From: Owenia fusiformis | Lineage: Eukaryota > Annelida > Polychaeta > Sabellida > Oweniidae | Assembly: GCA_903813345.2 (NCBI GenBank) | Contig: CAIIXF020000002.1 | Coordinates: 5,370,001-5,434,000 of the forward strand | DNA: 64,000 bases | Direction: 5' to 3' | Shown: piece by piece, positions 54,359 through 64,000 of the stretch | Layout of the letters: every line of letters starts with the position of its first letter | Numbering within the stretch: the stretch's first letter is position 1 | Notes under the pieces: generated by a model | What the model was told of the DNA's origin: nothing | Seen by the model: only the letters and a program-made list of their open reading frames with translations | Database searches by the model: none | Translations under genes and position numbers: made by a program

Positions 54359-56875
54359 TATTTAATATAACCAATACTATGACAAATTCCCTGTTTCTAA
54401 TCTCTCACAGTTCAGATTTTATGAACTACCATGTATTTTCTTTTCTTCGTGGAGCTTAACTCCGAAATAAGTTTACGTCATCCAGATCAGTACTCAGGCT
54501 TGGACGTGTTCGAGAAACACCAAATCCTCCCCAAAAATGTACTAAACAAAACAACTCATTCTGAATCTTTAGTCACTCTTGGTTAAGCATACTGTTCTTC
54601 GAGCATTCTACCAGCATAATAGTACTGATTGATAAACTATTCCACCTGCCCAAACATTGCATCCAAGATGATGCATATTTTTTCAAGTAAATTAATTCCT
54701 AGCATCTACCATGCACTCAACTACCTTTCAAGTAGTTTGATATTGCTACCTTAAAAGAGAGCTTCATAATCTTAATATACTAGCTAGGCTCTGATACTCA
54801 AGACAGCAAACGGTGCTTCCAGAATCTCTTCCATAACCAGAGACAGCTCGTATGCAAAATAGGCAAATGCTTTGCACGCCATAGTGATTTTATATTTCTG
54901 CGTCTGTATTTGAGGAATTGTAACCCGGTTAAACCCGTATACACAATGCACGAGGGTGGAGCCGTCGTACATATACATAAATATTTTTAAATCAAATAAA
55001 GAATGATACAGGGTTCTTTATTGCAACTCAAATATACTATCACTTCTATAAAAACGACATTGTCCAGTTCTTTATAACACCACAATGCACTGTGATGACG
55101 CCACCCTTTTACTAATTATGACACTGCTCAGTTCATTATAAAACCATAATGCACGGCACAATGATGTTTCTCTCAGTTGCCGATATACAGGAGCATTGAA
55201 TTTATGCCTCTGCATACTCTAGGCTGATTGGCTGAGACACATTCGGCATTTTTGAATAAACACTGCATTACAGAATTCATTACAAAACACTTGACGCCAG
55301 ATAACATAAGTACCATGAGTTATACATGATAAATGCTCATCTCAGCTATCTCTAATAACCCCCTGTTTTTGATAATCCAACGCTATTATTCCAAAGCACG
55401 GTTATTAACATGCTGATAACGATGAATCCAAGAGACATTGCTTAGAATACATCGTCTCCAGTAATTACCAATAATGAGAGGAATATCGAATTAAAGGGCA
55501 CCGGGAGAATTGCCTTAGATATTTCATTATTCGAACAAAACAATGGGCCTATCTGAACTTACATCAATTTGACTTAGCAGGCTATGACAGGGAAACGCAA
55601 TTTCAAATTTGCGAGGCGTAGCTCATTGAATCTATCGGTTCTTTGTTCTAATCAACAACCAGGCTTTTTGTGTTTTTATCTTTTTCTGGATTCTTGATCA
55701 CATTATAGGTAGCAAATTAGGGTTTCCATTGTTATGGAATACAATGGCACTTTTCTTCTTTCTTGATTAGATGATGCCAGGGTTTCCTGTCAGGGGAGGG
55801 GATCTCCCAAAGTTCAGTGTTGGTATTGGGTCACGTGGTGTGTGTGTGATTGTTCCATATAAGGCTTATATGACCATATAGGAATTCAACTTACTGTTGT
55901 CTGCCATTTTGAATGTCAAGTGAAAGATCCATATAAGGCTTGTAGGACCATGTAGGGAAAGCTAAGGGGAATCCCCTAAAACGATGTAACACCAAAGAAT
56001 TCTGGGAGCTACTCACTTCTGGGTTCCTGTTGAATCGAGTTCCAAGAGAAACGGAATTCAAAATTGTCAGTATGACATAACGGGGATAATTACAGTGTTC
56101 TTTATTGTATTCCTTTTCATATTTAGTTTGTATTTATCATAGTTTTAATTACTTAGCCTTTCATTAACTATTTGATGTCTATTACATAATGATTTATGTT
56201 CGTCAAGATTTGTTTAAATCTGTGTTTACTATTAATACTGTAATACTATGGCAATGTACTTCGATATTTAGCGTTCAATTACTTGAAATAATTGACTACT
56301 TTCCTCATAAATTCAGAGCTATCTCTCAAATAATTTGTAGCAATTTCAATGAATTCGGCAGCATGGATTAACAATTGAGTATTTACGAATCACTTTCATA
56401 CTTGAAACTATTAATCAAGTCTCAAATTGACTTAATGAGGCAGCCTAAAGTTCAATCTCGTTGATTTATGTACAGACTTTTGGTGATGAATATCCCAACA
56501 ATCTGGTAATGTACAGGTTGTCCCGAATGTATGCCCCCCCAGGCAGACATACACCAATGTCCCCATAGTATGTGTCATATATCATTTTAAAGCTTATCCA
56601 AAGTTACATTGATTTCCCAAGTATCATTGTTCAACTCACAAATGGGAAAAAGTTACAGGCATTTCAAAACTTAGTGTTTGGCCAAAATTAAAGTTAAATT
56701 CAGTATCCTGGAACCAGCACTAGCCTCAATGTGACCAAAAATGTGGATGCTATCGTCAAAGAGAGGATGGATATTGAGTTGTAAAAAGAGATTAGTGAGG
56801 GTAGATACTCCAAGGAAATTCTTCTAAAATCTGTATATGCCAGCAATGGGTAATGTATGTGCCCACAATGGTTTA

Positions 56876-57225
56876 TACAGGGTGAGTCAAAAAGGTAAAA
56901 AAAGAAATTATTATCCAAACAAATGTATGTTAATAACTCAGCCATTCAGCATGGGTTTAAAGTCATATTTGTAAACTGCCATAAAATCGTGACCATTGAT
57001 TTTTATGAACTACTTCACCCGACACGTTCAAGTTTGCCTCCAAACACGACGCCGGGAGATTATGAATATTTTTAAAGTGCCATACCTTTACCATAGACCA
57101 ATGAAACTTTGTAGAATGAAAGAACATTGAACAAGTTTTAGTATGCCAAATATGAATTTCGACTTTCGAGCCTTGCTGAATGACTGAGTTATTAACATGC
57201 GTTTAGTTTACCATTTTGACTAACC
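56876..57225. mobile_element. 350-bp element with ~70-bp inverted ends (GGGTGAGTCAAAAA)
   Basis: Left 'ggtgagtcaaaaaggtaa' and 'atgttaataactcagccatt' are mirrored by 'aatgactgagttattaacat' and 'ttaccattttgactaacc'. Confidence 0.75.
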
Positions 57226-58637
57226 ATATCCACAATGAGTGATACACATGTCCACAATGCATATCTACCACAACAATGGTTAACGCAAATTGAAGACTAC
57301 ATTCAATGTACTACATCTTGTGGAGAAATTCAACATACAATACGTACAGTAATGAATAGGCATTGCGATATTGACTTATTGTCCAATTCATTCCCTGTCA
57401 CGGTTTGATACAGAATTCGAAGAAGCTATGATATATTGGGTAGGCGATGACATCATGGTAGGTTCAAGGAAAATATGATTAACTCATTCCTTCATAATTT
57501 AAAAAGTCATTCCAAAATTATAGGGTAACGTTTTTTGGGATCACTCTGTGTATCCTATATCTTCTTTGATGCACAAAGGTAGCCATTGTCATGACGACTT
57601 CCAAATAGTCTTAACTAGAATTTGGAGCAACTGGCACCTTGTGAATCAAAATGAAAGGGACAGAGTTAATTGAAAAGGTCTTGCGATATCAATATCAGCT
57701 TTGGACCAAGGATGTTCTTTACACCCCGGGCTCATCACATTCATTTATGGGTCCTACGGGTTCAACCATTCTGCTACGGTTTACTCATCTTATTTCCTTT
57801 CTGATAATTAATTACAGACTCATGATGAGATTTAGCAACCTTCTCGTGGTGTTTATTTCTCTCTTATATACTTATCGTTTATTCTTTCGCGAGGCCCAAA
57901 GGCTTAGTAATTTCTAATAGATAGATCAAGTGCTCTCTTAAAGGAATGAGGATGGATAGAGATTGTAAAATGTTGACGGATGTCTTTAAAATCAAAAAAT
58001 ATCTGGAATTAAGATCAGAACATTCAGATTTTTCAGAATGACGTGGAATGACAAGAAAAATATGGTAAATTATGTCAATTTCTGTGAAACTTACTCAATT
58101 CGTTTTAGTCACTTCTTATTCCTCTAAGGAAGCTAAATCACATTAGAGAGATTTCGCAACTCACTCATAGCATGTTTATTATTCCCGTATAACGCATAAC
58201 CCACGAAGCGTTCGATTACGTCATCATTTATTGCGCAGTTATACGACTCGTACGTCCATTAGTTTGATATTCTGAGGTTAGCCAACGATTTATAAGTAAA
58301 AGCAAGTTGCGAAAAGTCTCTACTATTGAAAAAGGTGTCCTTATATATTCCTCAACCCCTTCAATCTCCCAGGAGGGCATGCGATAATGTTAACACAAAC
58401 GCTTGCATCAGATGACACTTTCAAGACTATCTTCCAATAAAAGTCCCCAGACAAATCAAGAGTCGAATTATGAACAGAACACAGCTGGGACTTTTCTAAG
58501 TGAATTATCACAATTTTTACCCTTTTGAATAATTTCGTTTCGCTTCTTTGTAGTTTCATCTTTGTTATTACTGGGCTTTTTGGGCTCGGTAGGGTTATGG
58601 GACTGAGCTGAGACTAACATAAAAATGTTAAACTTAC

Positions 58638-58830
58638 ACGCTGTACCATGTAAATGGGCATGTTTGGCTATGTTCATTTTTTCTTTTGAGGACGACTGGC
58701 GATATTCACCACGTTTGTACATTTTTGTGAGATCATCCTTTACATTTTGCACCTCGACCGATGTTGCTACTATACCGCGCTTTTCTTTTCTAGTTTTTCT
58801 CTGAGTATTAATGACTGTGACTGACCAGTT
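58638..58830 (-). CDS. Possible exon with helix-turn-helix-like segment
   Basis: Minus strand: acceptor TTGGCTCAG above 58830 and donor GCGT|GTAAGT below 58638; phase 0 in, phase 1 out, 64 codons. The segment RGEYRQSSSKEKMNIAKHAH-LHGTA resembles, in spacing, the 'Y...s.ee...Ig.yA.e.G..aa.r.F' helix-turn-helix stretches common in invertebrate transposon-related proteins. The frame also continues through the donor to 58468. Neighbouring exons not found. Confidence 0.35.
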
Positions 58831-60219
58831 CTGAGCCAATTTATGAGAGACACTTTTTCATATTTTTGGAAAAAACTTAACCTGAAGTGACCTAAATACA
58901 CTGGACGAAATACCCTAGATAATTCCCGGGGATTCATTCTAAATTTTGGCGAAGATTTATATTGGCAAATTTTTCAATTTCGCCAAATTCGCCAAATTAA
59001 AGCGGGCGCCAAATTAACCCAATCTACAGTAATGAATTGATTTTCAATTTTTTTAAGTATTTAAGATAATACATGACTAACAAAAAAAGTTACAATCAAT
59101 GGAAAATGTTCCAATTTTTTTCTCAATGCAATGGTTTCCTCCCCCACCTGAACAATCAGTCTGAGCTCTATTTGAGAGTCATTTATGGCTTAAATGACAG
59201 GTTTTGAGACATATTGTGCCAGTTTTGAAAAAGAGCTGAGGTCAGTTTAGCTATATCATTCAATAAATACATGTCTTGCTTCTCCTAAAGACAATTACAT
59301 ATGATTTAATTGATGGAAATTGTGTTGAGACCATTTGAAGGGTACATATTGCATGGTATGAAAGACACTGCATTTTCAGCAGTGATGTCTCAAGCAGAGA
59401 AAATTTGGAAATTTTTCATGACACATGCAGAATACAGATTATGACCATGACAAGCCAAAAACATTCATACATACATATTTGTATCTTTAACATTTTCACA
59501 AATAATCATTTTACCATCATCTGAATTTTTGTGGACTGAACTGCAAAAATAAAGACACTTGAATTAATAGAATTTTCAAGTATCACACATTTGATACTTA
59601 AGTCTTGAATGCACTTTTAATAATAAAGATGATATCTCAGTATAGTAACTGGCTTGGACATGTGGTGTCATGAGAAATAGCAAAGATATTTTAGAATATC
59701 TCAAAGGTTCTATAAAACTTGTTTTAAATTAAGGCTTGTGTGTGAAGGACCTCGGCACACCTAGACCCAAGCAAGCCCAGAAGTCGCAGCATTAAAAGTA
59801 AAGAGTTTCTGGACCACACTGTATAAGAATTACACAATTCACACCTGTATCAAGCATGCATTGACAAATCATGTATTCTATGTTTTAACTTACTACATAT
59901 CATGTGATATGTTATACATACCTCAGATTGTTTGTGTTACAGTATCATGTAACTGCAGCAGGTCATATCATATCATATTGTAGAAAAGAGTCATAGGGCT
60001 CAATGTCAGCATGTAATGGACTCCAGGATGTTGACTCCTGCAACCATAACTAGACTTTAGAATCAAAATATGATTTTGTATCAGAATAGGCACCTAAGTT
60101 ACATATCATGGTAACAATGTGAAAAGACCAATGGCATATATGTACATGTGATCTGTTTGTTTAACTCTACCAATAGAATGAAAGGCATCATCATGAATAA
60201 AAGTAGTACAATGCATTAC
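58831..60219. other. Non-coding region
   Basis: At 58930-59035 there is a cluster of GCGAAATTTGGCGAA-type direct and inverted motifs, probably a decayed MITE. Otherwise nothing recognised. Confidence 0.45.
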
Positions 60220-60441
60220 CTTTGACTCGGCCCAGCATCTTGAGTCTCTTTCTTCCGCTTGTAGCTATGATGATCTCTCTTCTGCACAATAAGGCTTTTC
60301 TTCTTCCTCCTCTTCTTCTTAGGTTTCTCCACATCCATCCTTGTACAATTAGCTGGGTTTTCATCATCAATGGAGGGTTGTATTTCGGGCAAATTGGTCT
60401 CTTTGGCAGCAACTTCATTCTCTGGGGTGTCTATGAACTCC
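60220..60441 (-). CDS. Lysine-rich nuclear-type protein, downstream duplicated exon
   Basis: Acceptor ATATTGTAG above 60441 and donor CAAAG|GTAATG below 60220; 222 bases, phase 2 to phase 2 (74 codons). The first half is acidic and proline-containing (starting EFIDTPENEVAAKETNLPEI). The second half is PKKKRRKKKSLIVQKRDHHS-YKRKKETQDAGPSQR, with strong nuclear-localisation character. The second half is the duplicate of exon 60670-60799. I do not recognise the family. Symmetric phases mean duplication leaves the frame intact. Confidence 0.65.
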
Positions 60442-60669
60442 CTACAATATAAGTAGAAATATGTACAGTACATGTATGTAATACAATATGAAGCATGAAT
60501 AATAGATCTACATCAAAATATGATTTTGTATAAGAATAGGAACCTAAGTTACATATCATGGTAACAATGTGAAAAGACCAATGGCATATATGTACATGTG
60601 ATCTGTTTGTTTAACTCTACCAATAGAATGAAAGGCATCATCATGAATAAAAGTAGTACAATGCATTAC

Positions 60670-60799
60670 CTTTGACCCGGCCCAGCATCTTGAGTCTCTT
60701 TCTTCCGCTTGTAGCTATGATGATCTCTCTTCTGCACAATAAGGCTTTTCCTCTTCTTCCTCTTCTTGGGTTTCTTCACATCCATAGTACTAACAAACT
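60670..60799 (-). CDS. Lysine-rich nuclear-type protein, upstream duplicated exon
   Basis: Acceptor TATTTTCCAG above 60799 and donor CAAAG|GTAATG below 60670; 130 bases, phase 1 in, phase 2 out. It encodes FVSTMDVKKPKKRKKRKSLI, then VQKRDHHSYKRKKETQDAGPGQR. Its donor phase fits exon 60220-60441, giving ...GPGQ-R-EFIDTP. It lacks the acidic first half of its sister. The 5' exons would lie to the right, across the 200-bp satellite array. Confidence 0.6.
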
Positions 60800-60863
60800 C
60801 TGGAAAATACAAATCAAAATATTAATGTTGGTTTGAAAAAACAAAATGGTATGTAAACCATTT

Positions 60864-62626
60864 GACCATGATTTCAGTTGACTATGAAATTGAAAAGAGG
60901 AAACCTATCATTCAAATGAATAGTTCTTTGTGATCTACATAGTTTGCTCTTTCCAGTGATGTATGACTATAAACCATATCAAGGGGATGTCTGGATCAAT
61001 TTATTTAGATCCTTAGTATAGAAAAATCTTCGGAGATTATCGCGACGCGAGGGGAAAGTTGGGCCAATACCATGATTTCAGCTGACTATGACAATTAAAA
61101 GAGGAGGAAACCTATCATTCAAATGAATAGTTCTTTGTGATCTACATAGTTTGCTCTTTTCAGTGATATGTGAACCATATCAAGGGGATGTCTGGATCAA
61201 TTTATATAGATGATGAAACTTTAGAAAAATCTTCGGAGATTATCGCGACACGGGGAAAAGTTGGGCCAATACCATGATTTCAGCTGACTATGACACTTAA
61301 AAGAGGAAAACTATCATTCAAATGAATATATCTTCGAGATCTACAAAATAGGCCCTTTTCAGTGTTATATGAACCATATCAAGGGGATGTCTGGATCAAT
61401 TTATATAGATGATGAAACTTTAGAAAAATCTTCGGAGATTATCCCGACACGAGGGAAAAGTTGGGCCAATACCATGATTTCAGCTGACTATGACACTTAA
61501 AAGAGGAAAACTATCATTCAAATGAATATATCTTCGAGATCTACAAAGTAGGCCCTTTTCAGTGATATATGAACCATATCAAGGGGATGTCTGGATCAAT
61601 TTATATAGATGATGAAAGTTTAGAAAATCTACGGAGATGTACCGTGACGGGAGGGGAAAGTTGGGCCAACACCATGATTTCAGCTGACAATGACAATTAA
61701 AAGAGGAAACTTATCATTTAAATGAATAGATCTTCGAGATCTACAAAGTAGTCCCTTTTCAGTGATATATGAACCATATCAAGGGGGTGTCTGGATCAAT
61801 TTATACAGATGATGAAACTTTAGAAAAATCTTCAGAGATTATCACGACGTGAGGGGAAAGTTGGGCCAACACCATGATTTCAGCTGACAATGACAATTAA
61901 AAGAGGAAACCTATCATTCAAATGAATACATCTTCGAGATCTACAAAGTAGTCCCTTTTCAGTGATATATAAACCATATCAAGGGGATGTCTGGATCAAT
62001 TTATATAGATGATGAAACTTTAGAAATATCTTCGGAGATTATTGTGACACGAGGTGAAAGTTGGGCCAATACCATGATTTCAGCTGACTATGACACTTAA
62101 AAGAGGAAAACTATCATTCAAATGAATAGTTCTTTGTGATCTACATAGTTTGCTCTTTTCAGTGATATGTGAACCATATCAAGGGGATGTCCGGATCAAT
62201 TTATATAGATGGTGAAACTTTAGAAAAATCTTCGGAGATTATCGCGACATGAGGGGAAAGTTGGGCCAACACCATGATTTCAACTGACAATGACAATTAA
62301 AAGAGGAAACCTATCATTCAAATGAATAGATCTTCGAGATCTACAAAGTAGGCTCTTTTCAGTGATATGTGAACCATATCAAGGGGATGTCTGGATCAAT
62401 TTATATAGATGATGAAACTTTAGAAAAATCTTCGGAGATTATCGCGACACGGGGGAAAGTTGGGGCAATACCATGATTTCAGCTGACTATGACACTTAAA
62501 AGAGGAAAATTATCATTCAAATGAATAGTTCTTTGTGATCTACATAGTTTGCTCTTTTCAGTGATATGTGAACCATATCAAGGGGATGTCCGGATCAATT
62601 TATATAGATGGTGAAACTTTAGAGAA
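60864..62626. repeat. 200-bp satellite array, about nine units
   Basis: The anchor AAGGGGATGTCTGGATC recurs at 60981, 61182, 61381, 61581, 61781, 61981, 62181, 62381 and 62580, a period of 199-201 bp. Each unit also has 'accatgatttcagctgacta' and 'aagttgggccaa'. Units 2-9 are very similar; the first is more diverged. No open frame spans it. Confidence 0.95.
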
Positions 62627-63893
62627 ATTTGTTTTTGGGTCAGAAATATCTGAAGAAAAATGAATGAAAAAAGTTAACAAAAAAGTAAGAAGTAAAGCAC
62701 CAGTCATTTATACATATTCATACATGAAATAATCAATACTGATTTATGTACAAGGAACCTTACTTTTAACACTAAACGGCAAAATCCACGTTTAATTTTA
62801 ATAAAAATGTCGATTCCTTGGACTTCGCAATTTTTTGGCTTTCCTCATTTTTCAATCACTTTTTCTTGTTGTAAGAGAACGGTGTTTCCGTAAGTATTTC
62901 CCTCTGAATTTTAACAAATATGCATTCATGATAACCATTTTATTGATTAAATACATACCTTAATGGGTATGTACATAGATCCCGGCCAGATTCTTTTGTA
63001 GTAGGATCAGTAGCTCAATAAATATTCTTTGAGCGTATGAGATCCTACTACAAAACGATCTGGCCAATATCTGTGGGTATTTACGTCATAATTGTGGAGA
63101 ATTTGTGAAGAATGTAATTTATTTTCTCAACAATCCACGATGTCCGAAATCTCGAGGGGAAATCTCGCAATATCTCGTATGGCGCGCCAAGTTTGAAAAT
63201 TTTATATGGAGGTCAATGGGAGGCTTCCAATCCCTCTAGATATATTAGTCTCAGGACTGAGTAAAACTTCTCGAAAATTGCTGTTTCGGGATGACATCAT
63301 CCATCACAGGAATATCAACAATACAAATATATTTAGTAGGAATAATTTATCATTATAGAGTGCTAAATTAATATTAGAAAGTGCACTTAAAGCGAGACAT
63401 ATAATTATATAAATCTTGAGCAGAAGTGTGTAACAAGTAAGTTACAGCGAACTTGATGAAACCACTTATGAATTCTGTTTCGTAATGAGGGCATATGTTG
63501 CATGATAGGGAAACAAATGATGTATAAAGTACATTCTACTGATTGTGCAACAACCAGCGGACGTGGGCCAGTCAAAGTACTGTATTTAAGTTGCAATTGT
63601 TTCTTTGACTTTCATAATTCTTTGACTCATTTTGGTGGACACTTTTAAAAAAAATATGCAAAATTAAAAAAGCAGGTCAAATTACAAAATGTACATCATA
63701 AGAACATGGTAAATTAATGAAACCAATAAAACGTATTCGTATTACTGAGTATGACATGTATGATCATATATTTTAACATTGAAAAGTACAACATTCTGTC
63801 TAAATTCACAATATCCACAATGTGGAAAATTATAGAATGCCCGGCAAAAATTGTGAGATCTGGGAAGCTAAAACTTATGCTGATACTTCGCAT
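62627..63893. other. Non-coding right end of the window
   Basis: Contains the hairpin at 62965-63080. Short open frames have no recognisable content. Confidence 0.5.
62965..63080. mobile_element. ~116-bp hairpin MITE
   Basis: 'cggccagattcttttgtagt' and 'actacaaaacgatctggcca' are inverted, with 'gctcaa' and 'ttgagc' at the loop. A half copy is at about 23600-23655 ('ctacaaaacgatctggccaa'). Confidence 0.8.
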
Positions 63894-63973
63894 ATACCCT
63901 GCGTGCAGAGTCTAGTTAAACTACAGACGAAGCTCTCTTTTAAGAAGTGAAGTCAAACGAATGCAAAGGGTAT
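63894..63973 (+). mobile_element. 80-bp MITE with 9-bp target duplication, copy 4
   Basis: ATACCCTGCGTGCAGAGTC to GCAAAGGGTAT, flanked by perfect ACTTCGCAT repeats at 63885-63893 and 63974-63982. It has an internal deletion relative to copy 2. Confidence 0.88.
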
Positions 63974-64000
63974 ACTTCGCATAATCTTCTTACCTGAAGT

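Larger units (their letters stand above)
52751..58637. other. Large region without a supported gene
   Basis: Contains MITEs at 54269-54358 and 56876-57225, a single matching end at about 56511, and direct repeats around 'ccatataaggctt' (55855 and 55931). A 57-codon open frame at 57235-57408 (starting MSDTHVHNAYLPQQW) directly follows the second MITE and may be a transposon relic. Confidence 0.5.
60061..60800. repeat. Tandem segmental duplication, offset 450 bp
   Basis: 60061-60350 and 60511-60800 are highly similar, including intron sequence ('tgtgaaaagaccaatggcat', 'atatgtacatgtgatctgtt') and exon sequence. Left and right copies differ by few changes and one insertion, so the event is fairly recent. 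Confidence 0.9.

Noticed and set aside
57235-57408. 57-codon frame MSDTHVHNAYLPQQW... as a gene
   Set aside because: Short, directly beside a MITE and near another related end; more likely a transposon relic, and no splice sites support it.

Overview
Eukaryotic, AT-rich genomic DNA from an invertebrate animal. The reasons are GT-AG introns with phase-consistent exons, C2H2 zinc-finger, fibrinogen-related, EGF and PAN-type domains, a Penelope-like GIY-YIG remnant, and many MITE and foldback elements. Composition and repeat style fit a marine lophotrochozoan such as a mollusc or brachiopod, but that is inference. Coordinates and translations were worked out by hand.

Region 1 (1-22.7 kb, minus strand) is the main locus. 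Two constant exons (22123-22549 and 21468-21644) encode about 201 residues with a basic nuclear-type motif and a SUMO-type motif, and no DNA-binding domain. They are followed by an array of at least eleven alternative terminal exons (18.0 kb down to the window edge). Each has a phase-1 acceptor, four zinc fingers and its own stop. Splicing the constant part to any complete one keeps the frame and gives proteins of about 330-372 residues. The layout is like Drosophila lola or mod(mdg4), but I see no BTB domain. The array has been duplicating and decaying. One exon is a relic (2996-3086). Another (4997-5921) carries a stop codon, and its first finger has expanded into a 53-bp minisatellite. Spacers hold pogo/Tigger-like MITEs, hairpins and tandem repeats.

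Region 2 (22.7-31 kb) holds DNA-transposon relics and a five-exon minus-strand gene (27288-30469) for a secreted protein of 361 residues: signal peptide, PAN/apple-like region, EGF domain and fibrinogen C-terminal domain.

Region 3 (31-48 kb) is mostly mobile DNA: a 3-kb foldback element built of ~165-bp subrepeats, a 4-kb element with ~550-bp inverted ends, three copies of an ~85-bp MITE with 9-bp target duplications (a fourth lies at the right edge), several other inverted-repeat elements, and a 5'-truncated Penelope-like remnant.

Region 4 (48-64 kb) has scattered possible gene pieces: a 255-bp-arm palindrome carrying two copies of a putative first exon (one with a lost splice donor), a signal-peptide first exon behind a TATA box, a possible helix-turn-helix-like exon, a tandemly duplicated lysine-rich exon, and a 200-bp satellite array of about nine units. 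Most of the rest shows no gene.
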